The position numbers were made by a program, and so were the translations under genes. From an uncultured Methylibium sp. (GTDB lineage: Bacteria > Pseudomonadota > Gammaproteobacteria > Burkholderiales > Burkholderiaceae_C): a stretch of DNA of 64,000 nucleotides. Positions 53,947 to 63,078 of the stretch are shown piece by piece; within the stretch, counting starts at the first letter, position 1, and each line of letters starts with the position of its first letter. The notes below the pieces were generated by a model that searched no databases, had not been told where the DNA came from, and saw only the letters and a program-made list of their open reading frames with translations. The DNA lies in contig NZ_CADEFR010000001.1 of assembly GCF_902826655.1 (NCBI RefSeq), positions 77,546-141,545 on the forward strand, given 5' to 3'.

Positions 53947-54935
53947 GCCGCCACCTCGGCCGCCCAGTCGCGCGCGGCCGCGGCCAGCGCGGGCGCCAGC
54001 AAGGGGTCGCTCATGCGGTGCCCCGCGCCACGCACGGCGAGCGCACACGCACCGGGAAGCCGCGCGACCAGTGCGTGCGCCACGGCCGGATCGCAGGTGG
54101 CATCGGCCTCGCCCCACACCACGCTCACCGGTGGGTCGCCCGGCGACCACGCCAGCGCCTCCTCGTCACCACCCCAGCCACCCAGCGCGTAGTGCGCGTG
54201 CACACGCCAGCCGGCGCGCATCGCCGGGGTCGCGGCCGGCAGGCGCGCTGCCTCGAAGCGCGCCGCGGCCCGCGCGACAAGGCCCCCGGGCTGCGACTGC
54301 AGGTCGTCGTAGGCCGACCAGGCCCGGGCGACGCGCTCGTCGTCGATGCCACTCGGCGTTAACCCTGAGCCAACGCGGCGCGCCGCTGTCGCGCCATGAA
54401 ACAGCGCCTCGGCCGCGTCGGCGACGGCCTCGCCCAGCCACGCCCGCCCGTCCGCGCCCAGCCAGCGCCGCCAGGGCGCGATGTAGCGCCGCGTCTCGGC
54501 TTCGGTGCCGGTGAACGGGCTCCGCAGGAACAGCCCGTCGACCCGCTGCGGCCACCGGCTCGCATAGGCCAGCGCCACGCGCGCGCCCCATGACCCGCCG
54601 GCCAGCGCCCAGCGCGCCAGGCCCAGGCGCTCGCGCAGGCGCTCCATGTCGGCCAGCAGCGCGGGCAGCTCGTTGTGCGCGGTCTCGCCCGGCGGCGTGC
54701 TGCGCCCGCAGCCCCGCTGGTCCAGCACGATCCAGCGCACCGCCAGGCCTGCGAACCAGCGTGTCGGCTCGATGCGGCTGGCACCGCCCGGCCCGCCGTG
54801 CACGACCAGCACCGGCAGGCCCTGCGGATCGCCGCCTTCGGCCCACCAGACGCGATGCCCGTCGCATTCCTCCAGCCAGTCGCCCGGCGGCAGGCCCGGG
54901 GCCGGCTCTGGCGAGGTTCGCGAGGCGTCGCTCAT
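53913..54935 (-). CDS. Proline iminopeptidase-like alpha/beta hydrolase (S33)
   Basis: This 340-residue alpha/beta hydrolase has the oxyanion motif VLVVHGGPGGA, VLDQRGCGRSTPPG and the nucleophile elbow GGSWG (Ser115), as in prolyl aminopeptidases. The C-terminal His lies in RGAGHRMSD. It is divergent from pqqB across 111 bp and converges with the regulator gene, overlapping it by 34 bp. A peptidase beside pqq genes invites a role in trimming the PqqA-derived product, but this is only positional. Confidence 0.85.
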   Translation of the reverse strand: MSDASRTSPEPAPGLPPGDWLEECDGHRVWWAEGGDPQGLPVLVVHGGPGGASRIEPTRWFAGLAVRWIVLDQRGCGRSTPPGETAHNELPALLADMERLRERLGLARWALAGGSWGARVALAYASRWPQRVDGLFLRSPFTGTEAETRRYIAPWRRWLGADGRAWLGEAVADAAEALFHGATAARRVGSGLTPSGIDDERVARAWSAYDDLQSQPGGLVARAAARFEAARLPAATPAMRAGWRVHAHYALGGWGGDEEALAWSPGDPPVSVVWGEADATCDPAVAHALVARLPGACALAVRGAGHRMSDPLLAPALAAAARDWAAEVAAYSGARQRSLR

Positions 54936-55046
54936 GGTTTTCTTCACAGGGTCTGTGCGGGGTTGCGGCGACCTGCTCGCGTCGGCCACTCTCTCGCGGA
55001 TGAGGAGCCCGATTCTTGCCCGGCGCCGTGTGCGCCGCCTGTCGCG

Positions 55047-55979
55047 ATGAAAGTCCTGGTGCTGGGTGCGGGGGCCGGTGGCGGCTGCCCGCAATGGAAC
55101 TGCAATTGCGCGATGTGCGCCGCGACCCGCGAAGGCTCGCGCCTGATCCGCCCGCGCACGCAGAGCTCCATCGCGGTATCGCCCGACGGCCAGCGCTGGG
55201 TGCTGCTGAACGCATCTCCCGACATCGGCACGCAGCTGCGATCGCAGCCGGCCCTGCATCCGAAGCAGGGCCTGCGCGACTCGCCGATCAAGGCCGTGGT
55301 CCTGATGGACGCGCAGATCGACCACGCGACCGGCCTCTTGAGCCTGCGCGAAGGTCCGCCGCTGGAGCTGTACGTCACGCCCTGCGTATTCGAGGACCTG
55401 ACGACCGGGCTGCCCATCCTCACCGTGCTCGAGCACTACTGCGGCGTGCGCTGGCACATGCTGCCGGTGGCCGGTGAACAGAAGCTGGCCGAGTTCGCCA
55501 TCGACGGCTTCGAGACCTTGCGCTTTCGCGCGATCGCCATCCCCGGCAAGGCGCCGCCCTACTCGCCGCACCGCCACGACCCCAAGGTCGGCGACAACAT
55601 CGCGCTCGAGATCACCGACCGCGCGACCGGCAGGCGGCTCTTCTACGCCCCGGGCCTCGCCGATGTCGGCCCCGCCGAACTGGAGTGGATGCAGGACGCC
55701 GCCTGCGTGCTGGTCGACGGCACCTTCTGGACCGAGGACGAGATGCTCAAGGCCGGCCTGGGCAGCAAGCGCGCCTCCGACATGGGCCATCTGCCGCAGA
55801 CCGGCAGCGCGGAGCGCGGCGGCATGATGGACGCGCTGGATCGCACGCGCGCCCAGCGCAAGCTGCTGATCCACATCAACAACAGCAACCCCATCCTCGA
55901 CGAGCACGGCCCCGAGCGCGCCGAGCTGAGCGCCCGCGGCATCGAGGTGGCGCACGACGGCATGGAGATCGAGATATGA
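55047..55979 (+). CDS. pqqB: PQQ biosynthesis protein PqqB
   Basis: This 310-residue MBL-fold protein starts with [20 protein letters not shown] and contains the family's structural zinc cysteines [27 protein letters not shown] and the C-terminal [16 protein letters not shown]. It acts in formation of the quinone from the crosslinked Glu-Tyr intermediate; a hydroxylase role has been proposed. Its stop overlaps the pqqC start (ATGA). No pqqA is found in the 111 bp upstream. Confidence 0.96.
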   Translation: MKVLVLGAGAGGGCPQWNCNCAMCAATREGSRLIRPRTQSSIAVSPDGQRWVLLNASPDIGTQLRSQPALHPKQGLRDSPIKAVVLMDAQIDHATGLLSLREGPPLELYVTPCVFEDLTTGLPILTVLEHYCGVRWHMLPVAGEQKLAEFAIDGFETLRFRAIAIPGKAPPYSPHRHDPKVGDNIALEITDRATGRRLFYAPGLADVGPAELEWMQDAACVLVDGTFWTEDEMLKAGLGSKRASDMGHLPQTGSAERGGMMDALDRTRAQRKLLIHINNSNPILDEHGPERAELSARGIEVAHDGMEIEI

Positions 55980-56731
55980 ACGCGCCGCTTCCGCAAGGCG
56001 TCGCCGACGCGGCACCCTGGTCGCCCGCCGAGTTCGAGGCGCGCCTGCGCGCCAAGGAGTCGGGCTACCACATCCACCATCCGTTCAACAAGCGGCTGAA
56101 CAGCGGCGCGCTGGCGCCCTTCCAGGTGCGCGGCTGGGTCGCCAACCGCTTCTACTACCAGCTCGCGATCCCGATGAAGGACGCGGCGGTGATGAGCAAC
56201 TGCGACGACCGCGAGACGCGCCGCCGCTGGCTGCTGCGCATGCTGGACCACGACGGCCACGGCGACTTCGAGGGCGCCGACGCGGGCGGCATCGAGATCT
56301 GGACCCAGCTCGGCCTGGCGGTCGGCCTGACGCGCGAGGACCTGTGGTCGCAGCGGCACGTGCAGCCGGGCGTGCGCTTCGCGGTCGATGCCTACGTCAA
56401 CTTCGCGCGCCGTTCGCCGTGGCAGGAAGGCGTGATCTCCTCGCTCACCGAGATGTTCGCCCCCAAGATCCACGCCGACCGGCTGGCCGGCTGGCCCAGT
56501 CACTACCCGTGGATCGACGCCAGGGGCCTGGGCTACTTCCGCGCCCGCATCCCGCTGGCGCAACGCGATGTCGAGCATGGCCTCGAGGTCGCGATGGCCT
56601 ACGGGTCGACGCGCGAGAAGCAGGAGCGCGCGGCCGAGATCCTGCAGTTCAAGATCGACGTGCTGTGGGCGATGCTCGACGCGGTCGAGCGCGCGTACCC
56701 CGACGACCTGGCCCCGGGGCTGCGGCCATGA
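55976..56731 (+). CDS. pqqC: Pyrroloquinoline-quinone synthase PqqC
   Basis: This 251-residue helical protein has the PqqC marks [35 protein letters not shown] and [20 protein letters not shown]. It carries out the cofactor-free final oxidation and ring closure that yields PQQ. Its ATG overlaps pqqB and its stop overlaps pqqD, so all four genes are coupled. Confidence 0.97.
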   Translation: MNAPLPQGVADAAPWSPAEFEARLRAKESGYHIHHPFNKRLNSGALAPFQVRGWVANRFYYQLAIPMKDAAVMSNCDDRETRRRWLLRMLDHDGHGDFEGADAGGIEIWTQLGLAVGLTREDLWSQRHVQPGVRFAVDAYVNFARRSPWQEGVISSLTEMFAPKIHADRLAGWPSHYPWIDARGLGYFRARIPLAQRDVEHGLEVAMAYGSTREKQERAAEILQFKIDVLWAMLDAVERAYPDDLAPGLRP

Positions 56732-56988
56732 GCGACGACCGCAAGCCCAGGCTGGCACCGATGTACCGCCTGCAGTTCGAGCCGGCCCAGGACTGCTGGG
56801 TGCTGCTCTACCCCGAAGGCCTGGTCAAGCTCAACGGCCCGGCCACCGAGATCCTGAAACGCTGCGACGGCAAGACCGACGTGGCCGGCATCACCGCCGA
56901 CCTGGAGCGCGCCTTCTCGACCACCGGGCTGCGCGCGGACGTGGACGACTTCCTGAGACATGCCGATGAGCAGCACTGGATCGTCTGA
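56728..56988 (+). CDS. pqqD: PQQ peptide chaperone PqqD
   Basis: This 86-residue protein is a RiPP recognition element: [31 protein letters not shown] followed by a helical [18 protein letters not shown]. It binds the PqqA precursor and delivers it to PqqE. Its 3' end overlaps pqqE by 29 bp, an overlap often seen where D and E are found separately or fused. Confidence 0.95.
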   Translation: MSDDRKPRLAPMYRLQFEPAQDCWVLLYPEGLVKLNGPATEILKRCDGKTDVAGITADLERAFSTTGLRADVDDFLRHADEQHWIV

Positions 56989-58189
56989 ACGCCAGGCGCC
57001 CGGTGCGCCGATGTGGCTGCTCGCGGAGCTGACCTACCGCTGCCCGCTGCACTGCGTGTTCTGCTCGAACCCGACCGACTACGCCGCCCACATGAGCGAG
57101 ATCGGGACCGAGGACTGGAAGCGCGTCTTCCGCGAGGCGCGCCAGATGGGCGCCGTGCAGCTCGGCTTCTCGGGCGGCGAGCCGCTGCTGCGCGACGACC
57201 TGGAAGAACTGGTCGCCGAGGCGCGGCAGCTCGGCTACTACACCAACCTCATCACCTCCGGCATCGGCCTGACCGAGAAGCGCGCCGCGGCGCTCAAGCA
57301 AGCCGGGCTCGACCACATCCAGCTCAGCTTCCAGGACTCGACCAAGGAACTGAACGACTTCCTGTCGTCGACGCGCACCTTCGACCACAAGAACAAGGTC
57401 GCCGCGATCATCAAGTCGCTCGGCTACCCGATGGTGCTGAACTGCGTGATGCATCGCTACAACCTGCCGCACGTGGGCCGCATCATCGAGATGGCCGAGG
57501 GCATGGGCGCCGAGTTCCTGGAGCTGGCCAACACCCAGTACTACGGCTGGGCCTGGCACAACCGCGCCGCGCTGATGCCCACGCCCGACGAGTTCAAGGC
57601 CGCCGAGGCCGTGGCCGACAGCCACCGCGCACGGCTCGACGGCAGGATGAAGATCCTCTGGGTCTCGCCCGACTACTACGACGCCAAGGTCAAGCCCTGC
57701 ATGGCCGGCTGGGGCGCGGTCTTCATGGTGATCGCGCCCGACGGCACCGCCCTGCCCTGCCACAGCGCGCGCATGCTGCCCGGCTTCGACTTCCCCAAGG
57801 TCACCGAGCACGCCATCTCGCACATCTGGCGCGACAGCGACGCCTTCAACCGCTATCGCGGCACCTCGTGGATGAGCGAGACCTGCCTCTCCTGCGACGA
57901 GCACCCCAAGGACTTCGGCGGCTGCCGCTGCCAGGCCTTCCTGGTCACCGGCGACGCGACGGCGACCGACCCGGTCTGCCCCAAGAGCCCCGACCGGCAC
58001 CTGATCGACGAGGCGCTGGCCCAGGCGGCCGCCCAGGGCAGCGCGCTATCGGCGACGGCCCAGCCGCTGCGCTTCGTGGCCGGCGCGGCGCGCGGCGGCG
58101 AGATGCTCTACCGCACCGATGCGAACTCGCGGACGCTCTGCGGATCAGAGGACGCTGGGTTAGAGTCCGCGGCGCTCGAGGGCCGCTGA
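56960..58189 (+). CDS. pqqE: Radical SAM PQQ synthase PqqE
   Basis: This 409-residue radical SAM enzyme has the cluster motif CPLHCVFC (Cys28, 32, 35) and the C-terminal SPASM cysteines in LPCHSARM and ETCLSCDEHPKDFGGCRCQAF. It forms the Glu-Tyr carbon-carbon bond in PqqA. An ATG two codons in (56966) is an alternative start. The C-terminal ~30 residues after FVAGAARGGEML look poorly conserved. Confidence 0.96.
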   Translation: MPMSSTGSSERQAPGAPMWLLAELTYRCPLHCVFCSNPTDYAAHMSEIGTEDWKRVFREARQMGAVQLGFSGGEPLLRDDLEELVAEARQLGYYTNLITSGIGLTEKRAAALKQAGLDHIQLSFQDSTKELNDFLSSTRTFDHKNKVAAIIKSLGYPMVLNCVMHRYNLPHVGRIIEMAEGMGAEFLELANTQYYGWAWHNRAALMPTPDEFKAAEAVADSHRARLDGRMKILWVSPDYYDAKVKPCMAGWGAVFMVIAPDGTALPCHSARMLPGFDFPKVTEHAISHIWRDSDAFNRYRGTSWMSETCLSCDEHPKDFGGCRCQAFLVTGDATATDPVCPKSPDRHLIDEALAQAAAQGSALSATAQPLRFVAGAARGGEMLYRTDANSRTLCGSEDAGLESAALEGR

Positions 58190-58205
58190 CGCGCCGCCTG
58201 CGACC

Positions 58206-58222
58206 GGGGCCTTCGCGGCCCC
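58206..58222 (+). repeat. GC-rich hairpin between pqqE and the ABC genes
   Basis: GGGGCC-TTCGC-GGCCCC forms a stable stem with a TTCG-type loop 26 nt before the ATPase ATG. There is no T-tract, so it is more likely a processing or stability element than a terminator. Confidence 0.45.
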
Positions 58223-58247
58223 GCCTCACGATGGAGACGACAAGACG

Positions 58248-58994
58248 ATGCTGAGCGTGCGCGGCCTCACCAAGCGCTATGGCGAACGCGCGGCCCTCAA
58301 GGGCCTGGACCTGGAGTTGCGCCCCGGCCAGTTCACTGCCCTGCTCGGCCCCAACGGCGCCGGCAAGTCCACGCTGTTCCAGGTGCTGACCGGCCTGTTC
58401 GCGGCCGACGAGGGCGATGTCGAGGTCGCGGGTCATTCGCTGCGTCACGGCACCGCCGCGGCGCTGCGCCACATCGGCGTGGTGTTCCAGCAGATCTCGC
58501 TGGACCTGGACCTCAGCATCCGCCGCAACCTGATGTTCCAGGCCGACCTGCAGGGCCTGCCGCGCAAGCTGGCTGCCGAGCGCATTGCCGCCGGCTGTGC
58601 GCGGCTCGGCGTCGACGCCGACCTCGACCGCAAGGTGCGCGAGCTGTCCGGTGGCAACCGCCGCAAGGTGGAACTCGTGCGCGCCATCCTGCACCAACCG
58701 GCCGTGCTGCTGATGGACGAAGCGACCGTCGGGCTCGACCCCAAGTCGCGCCACGACCTGATCGCGGCGCTGCGCGAGGACATCCGCGAGCGCGGCGTCA
58801 CGGTGCTGTGGGCGACCCACCTGGTCGAGGAGGCCGAGCAGGCCGACCGCGTGCTGGTGCTGCACAAGGGCCAGCTGCTGGCCGACGGCACGCCGGCCGA
58901 GGTCACCGCCGCGCTCGGCAAGCCGACGCTGGAGCAGGGTTTCATCGCACGCACGAGTGCCGAAGGCGCGCCTCGCGCGGCGACGGCCAGCTGA
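58248..58994 (+). CDS. ABC transporter ATP-binding protein of the PQQ-dependent alcohol system
   Basis: This 248-residue ATPase has Walker A GPNGAGKST (34-42), signature LSGGN (133-137), Walker B LLMDEATVGLD (about 154-164) and the switch His in WATHLVEE. It groups with ABC-2 exporters and lies 58 bp after pqqE, in a block of four genes of the family set known to accompany PQQ alcohol dehydrogenases (Ped-type). The transported compound is unknown. Confidence 0.9.
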   Translation: MLSVRGLTKRYGERAALKGLDLELRPGQFTALLGPNGAGKSTLFQVLTGLFAADEGDVEVAGHSLRHGTAAALRHIGVVFQQISLDLDLSIRRNLMFQADLQGLPRKLAAERIAAGCARLGVDADLDRKVRELSGGNRRKVELVRAILHQPAVLLMDEATVGLDPKSRHDLIAALREDIRERGVTVLWATHLVEEAEQADRVLVLHKGQLLADGTPAEVTAALGKPTLEQGFIARTSAEGAPRAATAS

Positions 58995-59020
58995 CAACGA
59001 CAACACAGGAGAAATTCCCG

Positions 59021-59998
59021 ATGCGCCTTGCCACCCTCGTGACCGGACTGTCGATCGGCCTCTCGTTCGGCCTGATCGCCGGCACCGCGGCCGCCCAGGG
59101 CACCGCCTACGTCAGCAGCGAGAAGGACGACGCCCTGACGCTGATCGACACCGCGACGCTCGCCGTCAAGGGCACGATCAAGACCTGCAAGCGCGCCCGC
59201 CACGTCCAGCGCATGCCCGACGGCAAGCTGATGGTGGCCTGCACCGACTCCAACGCCGCCGACATCATCGACCCCGCCACCGGCAAGTCGGTGCGTCGCG
59301 TCGCGCTCGGCGACGAGCCCGAGGCCTTCGACCTGTCGCCCGACGGCAAGACCATCTACGTCTCGAACGAGGACGAAGGCGAAGCCAGCTTCATCGACGC
59401 CGCGACCGGCAAGGTGCTGAAGAAGGTCAAGGTCGGCGAGGAGCCCGAGGGCGTGAAGCTCAGCGCCGACGGCAAGACGCTGTACGTCACCTCCGAGGTC
59501 GCGAGCCTGGTGCACGTGATCGACACCGCGACCGCCAAGGTCGTGAAGAACGTCAAGGTCGGCAAGCGCCCGCGCCGCATGGCCATCACGGCCGACGGCA
59601 AGGAGCTGTGGGTCACCAGCGAGCTCGACACCAGCGTGTCCATCATCTCGACCGCCGACCACAGCGTCGTCGGCACGATCAAGTTCGAGGTCAAGGGCGC
59701 GCGCGCCGAGGACATCACCCCGGTCGGCATCACGATGACCAAGGACGGCAAGCGCGCCTTCGTCGGCCTGGGCAAGGCCAACCACGTGGCCTTCGTCGAC
59801 GTGGCCGCGCGCAAGGTCACCGGCCTGGTGCTGGTCGGCAAGCGTGCCTGGAACGTGACGCTCAACAAGGCCGAGTCGCAGCTTTGGGTCGTCAACGGCC
59901 TGTCCGACGACGTGACCGTGGTCGACGTGGCCGGCGTCAAGGCGATCAAGTCCATCCCGGTGGGCCGCGTGCCCTACGGCGTGGTGATCGTCGAATGA
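59021..59998 (+). CDS. Periplasmic YVTN-type beta-propeller, PQQ-alcohol catabolism associated
   Basis: This 325-residue secreted protein has a signal peptide (LIAGTAAAQ) and about seven repeats of the YVTN type, for example GTAYVSSEKDDALTLIDTAT, KTIYVSNEDEGEASFIDAAT and KTLYVTSEVASLVHVIDTAT. The family is found beside PQQ-dependent alcohol dehydrogenases; its biochemical role is unknown. AGGAG precedes the ATG. The stop overlaps the binding-protein start by 4 bp. Confidence 0.92.
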   Translation: MRLATLVTGLSIGLSFGLIAGTAAAQGTAYVSSEKDDALTLIDTATLAVKGTIKTCKRARHVQRMPDGKLMVACTDSNAADIIDPATGKSVRRVALGDEPEAFDLSPDGKTIYVSNEDEGEASFIDAATGKVLKKVKVGEEPEGVKLSADGKTLYVTSEVASLVHVIDTATAKVVKNVKVGKRPRRMAITADGKELWVTSELDTSVSIISTADHSVVGTIKFEVKGARAEDITPVGITMTKDGKRAFVGLGKANHVAFVDVAARKVTGLVLVGKRAWNVTLNKAESQLWVVNGLSDDVTVVDVAGVKAIKSIPVGRVPYGVVIVE

Positions 59999-61161
59999 CA
60001 CGAGCGATGAAGCAGACCTTGATCGCCGCGGCGCTGGCCGCGGGCGCGCTGGCCGCCCAGGCCGCGACCCTGAAGGCCACGCTGCTGGTGCCCGAGGACG
60101 ACGCGCGCCTCGAACGCAGCCGCGCCGAGCGCGCCTACCTCGGCCACCCGACCGGCCCGGCCGAGGACGCGCTGAAGGTCGCGCTCGAGGAAGGCAGGTT
60201 CGAGCTCGATTCGGCTGGAGCCGGCGTCGCGCTCGACACGCAGCAGGCGCGCGACGCCGCCACCGCGCGCAGCGCTGCCGTCGCCGCCGAGAAAGCCGGC
60301 GCTGCCGTGCTGCTGGCCGACCTGCCGGCCGACTGGCTGCTGGCGGTCGCCGACGCGGTCAAGATCCCGGTGCTGAACCTCAGCGCGGCCGACGATCGCC
60401 TGCGTGGCGCCGACTGCCGCGCGCGTGTCTTCCACCTGGCCGCCAGCGAGCGCCAGCGCAGCGACGCGGTGGCGCAGACGCTGGTCTCGCGCAAGTGGAG
60501 CAAGCTGCTGCTGCTGACCGGCCCGAGCGCCGACGACCAGCAGCGCGCCGCGGTCGCGCAGGCCTCGATCAAGCGCTACGGCCTGCAGGTCGTCGCCACC
60601 AAACCCTACAAGCTGTCGGCCGACCCGCGCGAGCGCAATCTCGCCAACCCGCTGCTGCTGACCGCCGGCGCGCAGTACGACGCCGTCTGGGTCGTCGACA
60701 GCGACGGCGAGTTCGCGCGCAGCCTGCCGTACCACACCGTGCTGCCGCGCCCGGTGGTCGGCGACGCCGGCCTGGTCGCGGTGGCCTGGCATGCGCAGTT
60801 CGAGCGCTTCGGCGCGCCGCAGGTCAGCCGCCGCTTCGCCAGGGCCGCCAAGCGCCCGATGACCGCCCACGACTGGACCGCCTGGCTGGCCGGCAAGGCC
60901 CTGATCACCATCGCCGCGGCCCAGCCCAAGGGCCCGGCCGCGGCGTGGCAGGCCGCGCTGGCGAAGGCCCAGCTCGACGGCTCCAAGGGCGTGAACATGA
61001 GCTTTCGCGCCTGGGACGGCCAGTTGCGCCAGCCGCTGCTGCTGACCGACGGCCAGGGCGTGATCTCGCAGGCGCCGGTCGACGGCATCCTGCACCCGGT
61101 CAACGTCCTGGACACGCTGGGCGCCGACGCCGCCGAGAAGCTCTGCAAGAACCCGCGCTGA
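59995..61161 (+). CDS. Periplasmic binding-protein-like component of the PQQ-alcohol ABC system
   Basis: This 388-residue secreted protein (signal MKQTLIAAALAAGALAAQAA) has the two-lobe fold of branched-chain amino acid-type binding proteins, for example VVATKPYKLSADPRERNLANPLLLT and YDAVWVVDSDGEFARSLPYH. It belongs to the ABC binding family linked to PQQ alcohol oxidation. Either ATG (59995 or 60007) may be used; the first overlaps the propeller stop. Its pairing with an ABC-2 permease, normally an exporter type, is odd. Confidence 0.88.
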   Translation: MTRAMKQTLIAAALAAGALAAQAATLKATLLVPEDDARLERSRAERAYLGHPTGPAEDALKVALEEGRFELDSAGAGVALDTQQARDAATARSAAVAAEKAGAAVLLADLPADWLLAVADAVKIPVLNLSAADDRLRGADCRARVFHLAASERQRSDAVAQTLVSRKWSKLLLLTGPSADDQQRAAVAQASIKRYGLQVVATKPYKLSADPRERNLANPLLLTAGAQYDAVWVVDSDGEFARSLPYHTVLPRPVVGDAGLVAVAWHAQFERFGAPQVSRRFARAAKRPMTAHDWTAWLAGKALITIAAAQPKGPAAAWQAALAKAQLDGSKGVNMSFRAWDGQLRQPLLLTDGQGVISQAPVDGILHPVNVLDTLGADAAEKLCKNPR

Positions 61162-61163
61162 CG

Positions 61164-62033
61164 ATGAACACTGCCGCCCTGCCCCTGACGTCGACCTCCG
61201 GCGCGCGCCACGGCCCGCTGCACGCGCTGCAGGCGCTGCGCGCGATCGTCATGCGCGAGGTGCTCAAGTTCAGCCAGCAGACCGGCCGGCTGGTGTCGGC
61301 GCTGGTGCGGCCGCTGCTGTGGCTGGCGGTCTTCGCGGCGGGCTTCCGCAACGTGTTCGGTATCGCCATCGTCGAGCCCTACGACACCTACATCCCCTAC
61401 GAGGTCTACATTGCGCCGGGACTGGTGGGCATGGTGCTGCTGTTCAACGGCATGCAGTCCAGCCTGGCGATGGTCTACGACCGCGAGATGGGCCTGATGC
61501 GCCTGCTGCTGACCGCGCCGCTGCCGCGGCCGTGGATCCTCTTCTGCAAGCTCTGCGCGACGGCACTGCTGTCGGTGCTGCAGGCGCTGGCCTTCGTCGC
61601 GGTGGCGCTGGCCATCGGCACCGAGCTGCCGGTTTTCACGCTGGCCGGCGTGCATGCTCTGGTCGCCGTGATGGCGGGGGCGCTGATGCTAGGCGCGCTG
61701 GGCCTGCTGCTCAGCGTGCACATCAAGCAGCTCGAGAACTTTGCCGGCACGATGAACTTCGTCATCTTCCCGATGTACTTCCTGTCGACCGCGCTCTATC
61801 CGCTGTGGAAGCTGCAGGAGTCGGGCGCCGAGTGGGTCTACCAGATCGCAAGGGTCAACCCCTTCACCTACGCCGTGGAGTGGGTGCGCTTCGCGCTCTA
61901 CGGCAAGGACCCGGGACTCGCGCCCTACGTGGTGCTGGGCTGCCTGGCGGCGTTCTTCGTGCTGGCCTGCTGGGGCTACGACCCGCAGCGCGGCTTCGGA
62001 CAGCTGGCCAAGCGCGGTGGCGGCGGAGGCTGA
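61164..62033 (+). CDS. ABC-2 type permease of the PQQ-alcohol system (PedC-like)
   Basis: This 289-residue membrane protein has six segments and the ABC-2 signature (VMREVLKFSQQTGRLVSALVRPLLWLAVF to FAGTMNFVIFPMYFLSTALYPLWKL). It starts 2 bp after the binding-protein stop. ABC-2 permeases usually export or flip lipids, drugs or polysaccharides, which makes the direction of transport here uncertain. Confidence 0.9.
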   Translation: MNTAALPLTSTSGARHGPLHALQALRAIVMREVLKFSQQTGRLVSALVRPLLWLAVFAAGFRNVFGIAIVEPYDTYIPYEVYIAPGLVGMVLLFNGMQSSLAMVYDREMGLMRLLLTAPLPRPWILFCKLCATALLSVLQALAFVAVALAIGTELPVFTLAGVHALVAVMAGALMLGALGLLLSVHIKQLENFAGTMNFVIFPMYFLSTALYPLWKLQESGAEWVYQIARVNPFTYAVEWVRFALYGKDPGLAPYVVLGCLAAFFVLACWGYDPQRGFGQLAKRGGGGG

Positions 62034-62037
62034 GTCG

Positions 62038-63051
62038 ATGCGCGACGCCCTCGAACTGCTGCACAACCGCATCCGGCGCCGCACGCTGCTGCGCGGCACG
62101 GCGGCGTCGATCACCCTGCCGGCTGCCGGCGCACGCGCGCAGCCCGACGGCCACTTCACCCGCCCGATCACGCTGTGGATCCCCTGGCCCGCCGGCGGCG
62201 GCACCGACCTGGCGATGCGCGTGCTGGCCGAGGCCGCGAGCCACCACCTCGGCCAGAAGGTCCTGACCGAGAACCGCAGCGGTGCCGGCGGCACGCTGTG
62301 CATGCCCGTGCTGCAACAGGCCGCGCCCGACGGCTACACGATCGCGCAGCTGCCGCAGACCATCTTCCGCGCACCGTACACGCAGAAGGTGCTGTGGGAC
62401 CCGATCCGCGACGTGACGCCGATCCTGCAGCTGACCGGCACGACCTTCGGCATGGTGGTCGCCGCCGACAGTCCCATCAAGACGGTCGAGGACGTGTTCG
62501 CCGCGGCGCGCGCGGCGCGCCGGTCCGGCAGCAAGCTCACCGTCGCCACCAACGGTGTCGGCACCACGCCGCACGTGGTGGTGGAAGACCTGTTCGGCCA
62601 GCGCAACCTGGAGTACGTGCACGTGCCCTACAAGGGCGTGGCCGAGCAGATGCTCGGCGTCGCGACCGGGCAGGTGCAGGTCGGCGTCGGCTCCACCGCC
62701 TTCGGGCCCTTCGTCGACAACGGCAAGCTGCGGCTGCTGGTCACCTTCGGCGAGAAGCGCAGCAAGCGCTGGCCGCAGGTGCCGACGCTCAAGGAGCTGG
62801 GCCTGGGCATCGTCGCCACCTCGCCCTACGGCCTGGGCGGCCCGCGCGGCCTGTCTGCCGGCCTGGTGCAGACGCTGCACGACGGCTTTCGCGCCGCGAT
62901 GCAGGAGCCGGCCTACATCGCCGAGCTGGCCAAGTCCGACCAGGAACTGGCCTACCTGGGACCGACCGAGTACGCCGCCGCCTGCAAGGAAGCCTTTGCC
63001 AACGAGAAGCGGGTCGTCGAGCGGCTGGGGCTGATGCGGCAAGGGGGCTGA
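62038..63051 (+). CDS. Bug-family tripartite tricarboxylate-type solute-binding protein
   Basis: This 337-residue protein has a twin-arginine-like signal (IRRRTLLRGTAAS) and the Bug motifs ITLWIPWPAGGGTDLAMRVLAE, ENRSGAGGTLCMPVLQQAAPDGYT and YVHVPYKGVAEQMLGVATGQV. Such proteins bind carboxylates in the periplasm and often act without adjacent TctAB genes, as here. It starts 4 bp after the permease stop, so it may belong to the same transcript and bind a carboxylate product of alcohol oxidation. Confidence 0.9.
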   Translation: MRDALELLHNRIRRRTLLRGTAASITLPAAGARAQPDGHFTRPITLWIPWPAGGGTDLAMRVLAEAASHHLGQKVLTENRSGAGGTLCMPVLQQAAPDGYTIAQLPQTIFRAPYTQKVLWDPIRDVTPILQLTGTTFGMVVAADSPIKTVEDVFAAARAARRSGSKLTVATNGVGTTPHVVVEDLFGQRNLEYVHVPYKGVAEQMLGVATGQVQVGVGSTAFGPFVDNGKLRLLVTFGEKRSKRWPQVPTLKELGLGIVATSPYGLGGPRGLSAGLVQTLHDGFRAAMQEPAYIAELAKSDQELAYLGPTEYAAACKEAFANEKRVVERLGLMRQGG

Positions 63052-63078
63052 GGCCCTGCCTCGCCCCCCGGCCGACGA

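Noticed and set aside
54999-55050. Short frame just before pqqB considered as pqqA
   Set aside because: It encodes about 16 residues rich in Arg with no Glu-x3-Tyr core, so it cannot be PqqA.
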